Below, piece by piece: positions 27,114 to 36,139 of a stretch of 64,000 nucleotides of DNA. The stretch's first letter is position 1. Each line of letters opens with the position of its first letter. Made by a program: the position numbers and the translations under genes. The notes beneath the pieces are model-generated. The model made no database searches, was not told where the DNA came from, and worked only from the letters and a program-made list of their open reading frames with translations. The stretch comes from JAKFDI01 sp036676235 (lineage in GTDB: Bacteria; Pseudomonadota; Gammaproteobacteria; Burkholderiales; Burkholderiaceae_C), in assembly GCA_036676235.1 (NCBI GenBank), contig JAKFDI010000021.1, positions 1 through 64,000 of the forward strand. Reading direction: 5' to 3'.

Positions 27114-29714
27114 CTACGCGCAGACCTCGAGCGCCTCGACCATCACCGGCTCGGCCATGCGCCTCGCCAGATGCGCGAGCGCCTCTTCCACCTGATCGAC
27201 CAGCACCAGGCACACATCGCCCGGCTCCAGCCGCGACAGCGCCAGATCGATCGCCGCGAACTCGCCGCGCACTTCGTCCACACGCCGCGTGCGTTGCGCG
27301 CCGGCCAAACCTTCGCGCAAGAGATGCAGCACCTCGCCGTCGGCACGGCCGCGCTGGCAGGCGTCCTCGAACAGCACCGCCTCGTCGAAGGCGTCGCCAA
27401 GGATGGCGGTCTGTTCGCGGATGTCTTCGTCGCGCCGGTCGCCGGCGCCGCTAATGACGACCGAGCGCCGTGCCAGCGACGGCAGGCGCATCGCATCAAC
27501 GGCGGCCACCAGCGCACGCATCGCATCCGGGTTGTGGCCGTAGTCGGCGATCACCGTCGCGCCGCGGTAGTCCATCACGTTGAAGCGGCCCGGCGCGTTG
27601 TCGGCATCGTTGACGAAGGTGGCGAGGCCGCGCCGGATCGTGTCCCAGTCGAGGCCGCAGCCCCAGGCCGCAGCGATGGCGGCCATGGCGTTCTGCACCT
27701 GGAAGCCGATGCTGCCGCGACGGGTGATGGGGATGTCGGCCAGCGGCAGGCGTTCGCGCCATGCGCCTTCCACCGCCACGATCGCATCGCCCTCGACGTG
27801 CACGCAGCGCCCGCCGTGCGCGAGCTGTGCCGCCATCAGCGGCAGGCGGCCGTCGGCGGCGAAGAAGATCACGCGGCCCGGGCAGTTGGATGCCATCGCC
27901 GCCACGTGCGGGTCGGCGGCGTTGAGCACGGCCCAGCCGTCGCTCGCCACGTTCTGCACGATCACCTGCTTGAGCGCGGCCACGTCTTCCACCGTGTGGA
28001 TGTGGTTCAGGCCCAAGTGGTCGCCCTGGCCGACGTTGGTGACGACCGCCACGTGGCACTGGTCGAAGCCGAGGCCTTCGCGCAGCAGGCCGCCGCGCGC
28101 CGTCTCCAGCACCGCCGCTTCCACGTCGGGGTGCGCCAGCACGTTGCGCGCGCTCTTGGGGCCGCTGCAGTCGCCGCTGTCGATCTGCCGCCCGCCGACG
28201 TACACGCCGTCGGTGTTGGTCATGCCCACGCAGCGCCCGGCGGCGGCGAACAGGTGTGCGGTGAGCCGCACGGTGGTGGTCTTGCCGTTGGTGCCGGTGA
28301 CGGCCACGACCGGGATGCGGCCGTTGTCAGCGCGGCCGAAGAGATGATCGACGACGGCCTCGCCCACCGCGCGGCCGCGGCCGTAGGAGGGCGTGAGGTG
28401 CATGCGCAGCCCCGGCGCGGCGTTGACTTCCACGATGCCGCCGTGCTGGTCTTCCAGCGGCCGGCTCACCGTCTCGCACACCAGGTCGACGCCGCAGATG
28501 TCGAGGCCGATCATCTGCGCCGCCGCCACGGCACGCGCCGCCACTTCGGGGTGCACGTCGTCGGTCACGTCGGTGGCGGTGCCGCCGGTGCTGAGGTTGG
28601 CGTTGTTGCGCAGCACCACGCGGCGGCCCTTCTCGGGCACCGATTCGGGCCGCAGGTCTTGCAGCACGAGGCGCGCGACGGCGATGTCGTCGAAGCGGAT
28701 CTTGGTGAGCGCGGTGGCATGGCCCTCGCCGCGCCGCGGATCGGCGTTCACCTGCGCGACCAGTTCGCGCACGGTGTGCCGGCCGTCGCCGATGACGCTC
28801 GGCGGATCGCGCCGCGCGGCGGCCACCAGCCGGTCGCCCACCACCAGCAGGCGGAAGTCGTCGCCCGGCAGGTACTTCTCGACCATCACTTCGCCGTGTT
28901 CGGCCGCGGCATGGAAGGCGGCAGCGAACGCCGCTTCGCCGGTGATGTTGACGGTGACGCCCTTGCCCTGGTTGCCGTCGCGCGGCTTCACGACCACGGG
29001 CAGGCCGATCTGCTGCGCGGCGACCCAGCCGTCGGCCACGCTGCTCACCGGGCGGCCGCTCGGCACCGGCACGCCGGCGGCTTCGAGCAAGCGCTTGCTG
29101 AGGTCCTTGTCCTGCGCGATGGACTCGGCCACGGCGCTGGTCGAATCGACCTCGGCCGCCCAGATCTTGCGCTGGCGCGTGCCCCAGCCGAGGCGCACCA
29201 GGCTGCCGCTGGTCAGGCGCTGCGCCGGGATGCCGCGCGCCGCGGCGGCGTGCACGATGCAGCCGGTGCTCGGGCCGAGGCGTTCGTCCTCGTCGAGTTC
29301 GCGCAGGCGCGCGATGGCCGCGCCCACATCGAACGCCGTGTCGGCGACGACGGCGGCGATCAGTTCGGCCGCCAGTTCCAGCGCCAGGCGGCCCACCGCC
29401 TCTTCGCTGTACTGCACCACCACCTGCCACAGGTCCGGCTCGGCCGTGGCCGCCGTGCGGCTGAAGCTCACCGGGCAGCCGGCCTGCGCCTGCAGCGCCA
29501 GCGCCGCGGCTTCCAGCAGGTGCGGCAGGCCGAGGCGCGGTCCGCGCACGCGCACCGGGCCGAGTGCCGGGAAGAGGCGGCGCAGCCGGAGCACGAGCCC
29601 GTGCGTCGCGTCGGGCGAGCTTTCGGCCGCGCTGCACTGCACGATGGCCTCGACGGCCGTGTGGCGGCTCCAGAGGTTGGGGCCGCGCAGCACGCGGATG
29701 CGTTGGACGTTCAT
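27114..29714 (-). CDS. cphA2: Cyanophycin synthetase with intact Mur-ligase domain
   Basis: 866 residues from the ATG at 29714; a further in-frame ATG at 29783 adds 23 unlike residues. The N-terminal domain (RIRVLRGPNLWSRHTAVEAI) is followed by an ATP-grasp domain at about 210-470 (LPVVVKPRDGNQGKGVTVNI, EVNAAPGLRMHLTPS) that adds aspartate. The Mur-ligase-like domain has an intact P-loop, GTNGKTTT at 474-481 with Lys478, then LETARGGLLREGLGF, TNVGQGDHLG and VIADYGHNPDAM; this domain adds arginine. All segments needed to polymerise Asp-Arg are therefore present. It is the second gene of a same-strand pair, 69 bp after its paralogue. The symbol only marks the second copy and does not imply the cyanobacterial CphA2 activity. 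Confidence 0.9.
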   Translation of the reverse strand: MNVQRIRVLRGPNLWSRHTAVEAIVQCSAAESSPDATHGLVLRLRRLFPALGPVRVRGPRLGLPHLLEAAALALQAQAGCPVSFSRTAATAEPDLWQVVVQYSEEAVGRLALELAAELIAAVVADTAFDVGAAIARLRELDEDERLGPSTGCIVHAAAARGIPAQRLTSGSLVRLGWGTRQRKIWAAEVDSTSAVAESIAQDKDLSKRLLEAAGVPVPSGRPVSSVADGWVAAQQIGLPVVVKPRDGNQGKGVTVNITGEAAFAAAFHAAAEHGEVMVEKYLPGDDFRLLVVGDRLVAAARRDPPSVIGDGRHTVRELVAQVNADPRRGEGHATALTKIRFDDIAVARLVLQDLRPESVPEKGRRVVLRNNANLSTGGTATDVTDDVHPEVAARAVAAAQMIGLDICGVDLVCETVSRPLEDQHGGIVEVNAAPGLRMHLTPSYGRGRAVGEAVVDHLFGRADNGRIPVVAVTGTNGKTTTVRLTAHLFAAAGRCVGMTNTDGVYVGGRQIDSGDCSGPKSARNVLAHPDVEAAVLETARGGLLREGLGFDQCHVAVVTNVGQGDHLGLNHIHTVEDVAALKQVIVQNVASDGWAVLNAADPHVAAMASNCPGRVIFFAADGRLPLMAAQLAHGGRCVHVEGDAIVAVEGAWRERLPLADIPITRRGSIGFQVQNAMAAIAAAWGCGLDWDTIRRGLATFVNDADNAPGRFNVMDYRGATVIADYGHNPDAMRALVAAVDAMRLPSLARRSVVISGAGDRRDEDIREQTAILGDAFDEAVLFEDACQRGRADGEVLHLLREGLAGAQRTRRVDEVRGEFAAIDLALSRLEPGDVCLVLVDQVEEALAHLARRMAEPVMVEALEVCA

Positions 29715-29783
29715 GGTGAGGTTCTCTTCAGCGCTTTTCGGGAAGCGGCTCGTTGTGTTCACGCGCGGTTGTGTCACGTTCAT

Positions 29784-32033
29784 TCAATTCGCCAGCGGTG
29801 TCATGAGCGCGCCGGCGGCATCGGGCGCCATCGGTGCGAAGGTGTGCAGGCCGGTGGCGATCAGCTCCGGCGCCAGGCCCAGCCCCCAGGCGGCGCACAC
29901 GCCCGCCAGCACGGCCAGCGGCGCCGCGGCCGAGGCCGCTGCCGGCGCACGCAGCAGGCCGATGTCGTGCTCGTCGGCACCGGCGGCCAGCATCAGGTGG
30001 CCGTCGCGCACGAAGGCCGCACGCCCGCCCGCGGCGCGGTGCGCGGCCAGCGCCGGCAGCGCGGCGTCGAGGCCGTAGAGGATCACCTCGCCGTCGCACA
30101 GCTCGGCCATGGCGGCGATGCGTTCGTCTTCGGCATTGAGCACCGCCACGCCGTCGGGCAGCACCACGTCGACCTGGGTGCGCAGTGCGCGCGCCACCTG
30201 TTCGGCGTTGTGCACGTCGAAGTCGGCCAGTTGTTCGGCGCCGCCGAGATCGGTGACCACGCCGACGGCGCAGCGGTCATAGGCCAGCCCGTCGCGCAGG
30301 ATGGCGCGGGCGCCGGCTTCGATCACCGCCGCCTGCACCTCGCGGTTGATGAGCAGGCGCTCGCCGGCGTCGAATTCGGCGCTGGGCCGGCGATCGACAC
30401 GGCGGGCGCCGACGAACAGACCTTCGCCGCAGGCCAGGCCCACCTTGCGCCCGGAGAGGTGCAGCAACCAGGCGACCAGGCGCGCCACCGTGGCGGTGTC
30501 GTGCGAGCCGGCCACGCCGACGACCGGGATGCGGCCGCTCTCGGCCGCGGGAAAGAGTTCATCGACGATGGCGCGCCCCACCGGCCGCGGCTGGCCGACC
30601 GCAGGCTTCAAGTGCATCAGCAAGCCAGGTCCGGCATTGACTTCGACGATGGCGCCGCCCTGCGCTTCGAGCGGGCGGCCAATGTGCTCGCACACCACGT
30701 CGACGCCGGCGATGTCGAGCCCGACCACGCGCGCGGCCAGCGCCGCGGCATGCGCCACCTCCGGATGGACCTCGTCGGTGCAGTCGATGGCGAGGTTGCC
30801 GGTGCGCAGCACCAGCACGCGCCGGCCGGCGGCGGGCACGGCGTCGCCGTCCAGGCCCTGGCGCTTGAGTTCGAGCGCGACGGGAATCTCCGGGTCGTCC
30901 AGCCGCACGGGGCTGAGCGGGCAGTCTTCGCCGTCGCCGCGGCGCGGGTCGCTGTTCACCTGCTGCGTGATCAGTTCGGCCACCGTGGCGCGGCCGTCGC
31001 CCGTCACCCACACCGATTCGCCGCGCGTGGCCGCGGCGACCTTGCCGCCGACCACCAGCAGGCGGTGCTCGTCGCCGCGGATGTGGCGCTCGACCATCAC
31101 GGCGCTGCCGTGTTCGTCGGCCAGCGCATAGGCGGCGGCGATGTCTTCCTGCGTGCGCAGCTCCAGCGTCACGCCGCGCGCATGGTTGCCGTCGCGCGGC
31201 TTCACCACCACGGGCAGGCCGATGGATTGGGCGGCTTCCCAGGCCTCGTCGGCACTGTCCACGCGCTGGCCTTCGGGCACCGGCACGCCGCAGGCGGCCA
31301 GCAGTTGTTTGGTCAGGCTCTTGTCGCGCGAGATGCCTTCGGCGATGGCGCTGGTGAGATCGGTCTCGGCCGTCCAGATGCGGCGCTGGCGTGCGCCCTG
31401 GCCGAGCTGCACCAGGTTGCCGTCGTTCAGCCGCAGGTGCGGAATGCCGCGCTCGGTGGCCGCGGCCACGATGGCCTGGGTGCTGGGGCCCAGCCAGCAG
31501 CGGTCCAGCACGTCGCGAATGCGGGCCACCGAGGCGAGCACATCGTGCGGCCTGTCGTTGATGGCCGACATCAGCAGCTGCAGGCCGCCATCCAGCGCCT
31601 CGCGGGTCACTTTTTCATCGCGCGAGCGGATCACCATGCGGTAGATGCCGCGCTTCGAGGTCTCGCGCGTCTGGCCGAAGCTGGTGGGCAGGCCGGCCAG
31701 GCTGAGCAGCTCGATCACCACGTGTTCGAGGATGTGGCCGGCCCAGGTGCCTTCTTCCAGCCGCTGCAGGAAACCGCCGCGTTCGCCGACGCCGCAGTGA
31801 TGCTCGACCAGTCCCGGCAGCATCGCCGTGAGCCGGTCGTTGAAGCCGGGCAGGCGGTTGGACGGGTGCTGTTCCAGCGTGCCGAGGTCCAGCCACACCT
31901 CCAGCGTGGGGCGGAAGGTCCAGAGGTTGGGGCCGCGCAACTGCGTGATGCGCAGGATGCGGATGTCGGCGTGCGGGTCGCCGCGGTCCGTCGCCGCGGC
32001 GTGAAGAGGTTCGGAGGCCGTCGCGTAAGGCAT
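29784..32033 (-). CDS. cphA: Cyanophycin synthetase paralogue with degenerate, shortened Mur-ligase domain
   Basis: 749 residues from the ATG at 32033. The N-terminal domain (RITQLRGPNLWTFRPTLEVWLDL, GTWAGHILEHVVIELLSLAG) and the ATP-grasp domain (LPVVVKPRDGNHARGVTLEL, EVNAGPGLLMHLKPAVGQ) look complete. In the Mur-like domain the P-loop position reads GSHDTATV (509-516): the Gly-Lys pair is Asp512-Thr513. The TNxGxxDHxG motif is altered, and the protein ends about 115 residues earlier than its paralogue, without a YGHNP segment. Arginine addition by this subunit is therefore unlikely. Similar degenerate first copies are, as I recall, usual in Burkholderiales. Divergent from the ABC exporter across 190 bp. 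Confidence 0.88.
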   Translation of the reverse strand: MPYATASEPLHAAATDRGDPHADIRILRITQLRGPNLWTFRPTLEVWLDLGTLEQHPSNRLPGFNDRLTAMLPGLVEHHCGVGERGGFLQRLEEGTWAGHILEHVVIELLSLAGLPTSFGQTRETSKRGIYRMVIRSRDEKVTREALDGGLQLLMSAINDRPHDVLASVARIRDVLDRCWLGPSTQAIVAAATERGIPHLRLNDGNLVQLGQGARQRRIWTAETDLTSAIAEGISRDKSLTKQLLAACGVPVPEGQRVDSADEAWEAAQSIGLPVVVKPRDGNHARGVTLELRTQEDIAAAYALADEHGSAVMVERHIRGDEHRLLVVGGKVAAATRGESVWVTGDGRATVAELITQQVNSDPRRGDGEDCPLSPVRLDDPEIPVALELKRQGLDGDAVPAAGRRVLVLRTGNLAIDCTDEVHPEVAHAAALAARVVGLDIAGVDVVCEHIGRPLEAQGGAIVEVNAGPGLLMHLKPAVGQPRPVGRAIVDELFPAAESGRIPVVGVAGSHDTATVARLVAWLLHLSGRKVGLACGEGLFVGARRVDRRPSAEFDAGERLLINREVQAAVIEAGARAILRDGLAYDRCAVGVVTDLGGAEQLADFDVHNAEQVARALRTQVDVVLPDGVAVLNAEDERIAAMAELCDGEVILYGLDAALPALAAHRAAGGRAAFVRDGHLMLAAGADEHDIGLLRAPAAASAAAPLAVLAGVCAAWGLGLAPELIATGLHTFAPMAPDAAGALMTPLAN

Positions 32034-32223
32034 TCGTGCGGTCTTGGTTGCTGTGTTCCACCGGTGCGGCAAGCAGCGTGCGCCGCCGCCCGGTTCGTTC
32101 CTTGCATTCGATCCGTGGCTTGCCTTCGCTGCGAAACCGGCGCCCACCCTGCGGCGCACAATCCCGGCGAAGGCTTTTCGCCCCAGACAAACGGCCCCGC
32201 GAGGGGCCGCCTTCACCCTGCTT

Positions 32224-34527
32224 ATGCAATCCGCGCGCCACCTTGAATCCGCCGCGTCCACGCCGACGGACAGCACCCTGCAATCCCTGCTCGCGCCCGG
32301 CGAAAACCTGCTCGCACGCCTCGTGATCGACCTCGACGAGCGCCTGCATTTCGCCCGCACGGTGCTCGGCCTGACCGAGCGCCGGCTGCTCGTTCTGTCG
32401 CCGGCCGGCGACAAGGCCGCCTGGCCGCTGTCGGACGCCACGACCCTGGACTTGTCGGACCATGCCGGCGTCGGCCAGCTCGACCTGCGCGACGCCGGTC
32501 TCCTGATCGCGTCATGGCGATTCACATTGCAGGCCGATGGCGACGCGGCGCGGCTTGTTCAGCGGTTCGAGCGGGTCAAGGCGCAGGCCGCCGGCCGGCC
32601 CGTGGCCGACCTTGCCGCCACCTGCCCCACCTGCGACGGCCCCCTGTCGCCGGACGACGACAACTGCCCGGTCTGCACGCCCGAGGCGGCGACACCCACG
32701 TCCACCTGGGTGCTGCTGCGCCTCGGCCGCTTCGCCCGGCCTTACCGCGGGCAGTTGATCGCCGGCTTCCTGCTGACGCTGGCCGCCACGGCCGCCACGC
32801 TGGTGCCGCCCTACCTCACCATGCCGCTGATGGACGAGGTGCTGATCCCGTTCCAGAACGGCCAGGCCATCGACCCGATGCTGGTGGCGATGTACATGGG
32901 CGGCCTGTTCGGCGCGGCGCTGTTCGCCTGGGGTCTGGGCTGGGCGCGCACCTGGCTGCTGGCGCTGGTGTCCGAGCGCATCGGTGCCGACCTGCGCACC
33001 GCCACCTACGACCACCTGCTCAAGCTGCCGCTCGACTACTTCGGCGGCAAGCGCACCGGCGACCTGATGGCGCGCATCGGCTCGGAGACCGACCGCATCA
33101 ACGTCTTCCTCTCGCTGCATGCGCTCGACTTCGCCACCGATGTGCTGATGATCGGCATGACGGCGGCCATCCTGTTCTCCATCAACCCGTGGCTCGCGCT
33201 CGTGACGCTGGTGCCGCTGCCCTTCATCGCCTGGCTGATCCACCTGGTGCGCGAGCGGCTGCGCACGGGCTTCGAGCGCATCGACCGGGTGTGGGGCGAG
33301 GTGACCAACGTGCTGGCCGACACCATTCCCGGCATCCGCGTGGTCAAGGCCTTTGCACAAGAGGCGCGCGAATCGCAGCGTTTCAAGGCGGCGAACGCGC
33401 ACAACCTGGCGGTGAACGACCGGCTGAACCGCACCTGGTCGCTGTTCACGCCCACGGTCGCGTTGATGACGGAGCTGGGTCTGCTCGTGGTGTGGGCCTT
33501 CGGCGTGTGGCTGGTGTCGCGCAACCAGATCACGGTGGGCGTGCTCACCGCCTTCATCGCCTACATCGGCCGCTTCTACGGCCGGCTCGATTCGATGAGC
33601 CGCATCGTCTCGGTGACACAGAAGGCCGCCTCGGGCGCCAAGCGCATCTTCGACATCCTCGATCATCAATCCAACGTGCCGGAGCCGGTGCGGCCGGAGC
33701 CGATCACGCGCATGGAAGGCGGCATCGCGCTGCGCGGCGTGCACTTCCGCTACGGCAGCCGGCCGATCCTGCAGGGGCTGGACCTCGACATCCACCCGGG
33801 CGAGATGATCGGGCTGGTGGGCCACAGCGGCTCGGGCAAGAGCACGCTCGTGAACCTCATCTGCCGCTTCCACGACGTGAGCGAGGGCAGCATCGCGGTC
33901 GACAGCACCGACATCCGCCGCTTCGCCGTGGCCGACTACCGGCGCCACATCGGGCTGGTGCTGCAGGAGCCGTTTCTGTTCTTCGGCAGCATCGCCGAGA
34001 ACATTGCCTACGGCCGGCCGGAGGCGAGACGCGAGGAGATCGTGGCCGCCGCGCGCGCGGCCAATGCGCACGAATTCATCCTGCGCCTGCCACAGGGCTA
34101 CGACTCTCTGGTGGGCGAGCGCGGGCAGGGGCTTTCGGGCGGCGAGCGCCAGCGCATCTCGATCGCGCGTGCGCTGCTCATCGACCCGCGCATCCTCATC
34201 CTCGACGAGGCCACCTCCAGCGTGGACACCGAGACCGAACGCGAGATCCAGCGTGCGCTCGACAACCTGGTGCAGGGGCGCACGACGATTGCCATCGCGC
34301 ACCGGCTGTCGACCCTGCGCCGCGCGGATCGGCTCGTGGTGATGGACCGCGGCGCGGTCGTCGAGATCGGTTCGCACGACGAGCTGATGGCGCGGCACGG
34401 TGCGTACTGGCGGCTGTATCAGGCGCAGGCGCGTGTCGAGGAGCAGGAGCCGCCGTCTCTGCCGGTGTTGCCGGCGATCGCGCGGAAGGCGGCGAATGAC
34501 GATGCGGCGGCGACGGGGTCGCGGTAG
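32224..34527 (+). CDS. Cyanophycin-associated ABC exporter (fused membrane and ATPase domains)
   Basis: 767 residues. Residues 20-125 form a PH-like head (LLAPGENLLARLVIDLDERL, LGLTERRLLVLSP). A zinc ribbon follows with Cys134, Cys137, Cys148 and Cys151. The six-helix exporter domain spans about 165-460 (type IV, LPLDYFGGKRTGDLMARIGSE). The NBD has Walker A GHSGSGKST with Lys539, LSGGERQRISIARALLIDP, and Walker B RILILDEATSSVD. The start at 32224 is the first ATG giving the head domain. Genes of this type sit beside cphA and a DUF1854 gene in many Burkholderiales and are named as cyanophycin-metabolism-associated. The transported substrate is unknown. Confidence 0.88.
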   Translation: MQSARHLESAASTPTDSTLQSLLAPGENLLARLVIDLDERLHFARTVLGLTERRLLVLSPAGDKAAWPLSDATTLDLSDHAGVGQLDLRDAGLLIASWRFTLQADGDAARLVQRFERVKAQAAGRPVADLAATCPTCDGPLSPDDDNCPVCTPEAATPTSTWVLLRLGRFARPYRGQLIAGFLLTLAATAATLVPPYLTMPLMDEVLIPFQNGQAIDPMLVAMYMGGLFGAALFAWGLGWARTWLLALVSERIGADLRTATYDHLLKLPLDYFGGKRTGDLMARIGSETDRINVFLSLHALDFATDVLMIGMTAAILFSINPWLALVTLVPLPFIAWLIHLVRERLRTGFERIDRVWGEVTNVLADTIPGIRVVKAFAQEARESQRFKAANAHNLAVNDRLNRTWSLFTPTVALMTELGLLVVWAFGVWLVSRNQITVGVLTAFIAYIGRFYGRLDSMSRIVSVTQKAASGAKRIFDILDHQSNVPEPVRPEPITRMEGGIALRGVHFRYGSRPILQGLDLDIHPGEMIGLVGHSGSGKSTLVNLICRFHDVSEGSIAVDSTDIRRFAVADYRRHIGLVLQEPFLFFGSIAENIAYGRPEARREEIVAAARAANAHEFILRLPQGYDSLVGERGQGLSGGERQRISIARALLIDPRILILDEATSSVDTETEREIQRALDNLVQGRTTIAIAHRLSTLRRADRLVVMDRGAVVEIGSHDELMARHGAYWRLYQAQARVEEQEPPSLPVLPAIARKAANDDAAATGSR

Positions 34528-34544
34528 GGGCGTTCGCATACGCC

Positions 34545-34658
34545 CCCTCACCCCAGCCCTCTCCCCCGAGGAGGGGGAGAGGGAGCAGCACAGTCAACGA
34601 CACGGCGGGTCTTGCTCCCTCTCCCTCTCCCGCTCGCGGGAGAGGGCTGGGGTGAGGG
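34545..34658. repeat. Paired inverted family B repeats (copy 2)
   Basis: Two family B units in opposite orientation. One is at 34545-34583 (CCCTCACCCCAGCCCTCTCC...), the other at 34615-34658 (...GGGAGAGGGCTGGGGTGAGGG). Each has its own small dyad, and the two can also pair with each other into a long stem around a 31-nt centre. They fill the gap between the ABC exporter and DUF1854 genes. Confidence 0.8.
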
Positions 34659-34695
34659 CCACGCCACACAAGCCGACTTCATCGACGCACGAGCC

Positions 34696-35166
34696 ATGAC
34701 CGACACCACCTTCACCTTGCACCGCGACAACGCCGGCCGCATCGTCCTCACCGACGCCGACGGCCAGGAGCACCCCGGCGTGCTGCCCGTGCGTGCCTTC
34801 CCGCTTGCCGCCCCGGACGAATCACTCGCCCTCGTCAGCGCCGAAGGCCGCGAACTCGCCTGGGTGCCGCGTCTCGACGAACTCTCGCCCGCCGCACGCG
34901 CGCTGGTGGAAGAAGCGCTCGCCCCACGCGAACTCGCGCCCGAGATCCTGCGGCTGGTGCGCGTCTCGAGCGTCGTCACGCCGTGCACCTGGGAGGTCGA
35001 GACCGACCGCGGCGACACACGCTTCGTGCTGAAGGCCGAAGAAGACATTCGCCGCCTGCCGGACGGCGCCTTGCTTATTGCCACCGCGCAGGGCATGCAC
35101 TTCCGCGTCGCCGATCGCGGCGCGCTGGACCGCGGCTCGCGCAAGCTGCTCGACCGCTTTCTCTAG
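34696..35166 (+). CDS. DUF1854 protein, cyanophycin-metabolism associated
   Basis: A 156-residue soluble protein of the DUF1854 family. It begins MTDTTFTLHRDNAGRIVLTD, with central segments HPGVLPVRAFPLAAPDE and EGRELAWVPRLDEL, and a C-terminal half with VTTPCTWEV-like VVTPCTWEVETDRG and DIRRLPDGALLI. No transmembrane segment or metal motif is seen. In this order it regularly follows the fused ABC exporter beside cphA, so it is probably a cytosolic partner of that exporter; this is inference. It is separated from the exporter gene by the paired family B repeats, which could alter expression of the second gene relative to the first. Confidence 0.85.
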   Translation: MTDTTFTLHRDNAGRIVLTDADGQEHPGVLPVRAFPLAAPDESLALVSAEGRELAWVPRLDELSPAARALVEEALAPRELAPEILRLVRVSSVVTPCTWEVETDRGDTRFVLKAEEDIRRLPDGALLIATAQGMHFRVADRGALDRGSRKLLDRFL

Positions 35167-35203
35167 CGGCTTGGGCAAAAACCCGGCGCGGATAATCGCG
35201 CCC

Positions 35204-36139
35204 ATGCATTTGCTGATCCCCTTCGCATCAGCGCTTTCGGAAGCGGCGGTGCACACGCTGCGCGACCTTCAGCTGCCCCGCCTCCAGAAACTGCTCACGC
35301 TGCTCGCCCCCACCGAACGCAGCGGCGACGACGAATACACCCTCACCCCGCCGCACGAGCGTGCCCTCGCCGAGGCGCTGGGCCTGCACGGCGAAGACGG
35401 CCGCCTGCCCTGGGCCGCGCGCCAGGCGCGCCTGGACGGCATCGCGGTGGGCGACGAGGCCTGGGGCCTGCTGGCGCCGGTGCACTGGGCGGTGAGCCGC
35501 GATCAGGTGACGCTGCTCGACCCGGCCGCGCTCGATCTGTCCGAGGCCGAATCGCGCGAGCACCTCGAAGCGATCCGCAGCCTGTTCGAGAGCGAAGGCT
35601 TCACGCTCGCCTACGGCGCGCCCACGCGCTGGTATGTCGCGCACGATTCGCTGGATGGCCTGCCCACGGCCTCGCTGGACCGCGTGATCGGCCGCAACGT
35701 CGACCTGTGGCTGGCGGCACGCACCGAATCGCGCCTCGTGCGTCGGCTACAGAACGAGGTGCAGATGCTGCTGTACAGCCACCCCACGCACGACGCCCGC
35801 GTGGCGCGCGACGCACTGCCCGTGAACTCGTTCTGGCTCAGCGGCTGCGGCCGTGCGCAGGCCGAAGCCCCGCCGGGCGAAGTGCCCACGGTGGACGAGC
35901 GCCTGCGCGCCCCACTGCTCGCCGACGACTGGGCGGCCTGGGCCGACGCCTGGCGTGCGCTCGACACCGAACGCATCACGCCGCTGCTCGCGCAGGCGAA
36001 GCGCGGCGAGCCCGTCGCGCTCACGTTGTGCGGCGAACGCCACGCGCAGCGCTTCGAGCCCGCGCCGCGCTCGCTGTGGCAGCGCCTCACCGGCGCCGGC
36101 CGCGGCGTGCCGCTGCACACCCTGCTGGAGTCTCTTTGA
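35204..36139 (+). CDS. RpfE-like protein (COG4255)
   Basis: 311 residues beginning MHLLIPFASALSEAAVHTLR. It matches the family named after Xanthomonas RpfE, whose biochemical role is not established. Recognisable parts are WAVSRDQVTLLDP, ESEGFTLAYGAPTRWYV, and the central RLQNEVQMLLYSHPTHDAR and NSFWLSGCGRA. Some databases label the family as phosphoglycerate mutase-like, but I see no phosphatase catalytic motif. It overlaps recJ by four bases (TTGA), and rpfE-recJ linkage is also known in Xanthomonas, suggesting conserved translational coupling. The start at 35204 replaces an in-frame upstream ATG lying inside the DUF1854 gene. Confidence 0.8.
   Translation: MHLLIPFASALSEAAVHTLRDLQLPRLQKLLTLLAPTERSGDDEYTLTPPHERALAEALGLHGEDGRLPWAARQARLDGIAVGDEAWGLLAPVHWAVSRDQVTLLDPAALDLSEAESREHLEAIRSLFESEGFTLAYGAPTRWYVAHDSLDGLPTASLDRVIGRNVDLWLAARTESRLVRRLQNEVQMLLYSHPTHDARVARDALPVNSFWLSGCGRAQAEAPPGEVPTVDERLRAPLLADDWAAWADAWRALDTERITPLLAQAKRGEPVALTLCGERHAQRFEPAPRSLWQRLTGAGRGVPLHTLLESL

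Noticed and set aside
26046..32246. A 2066-codon open frame on the plus strand across the MFS and cyanophycin genes
   Set aside because: It is antisense to three clear protein genes. In very GC-rich DNA the frame opposite codon position 3 is often free of stops. The translation is rich in Arg, His, Ala and Gly and has no domain.
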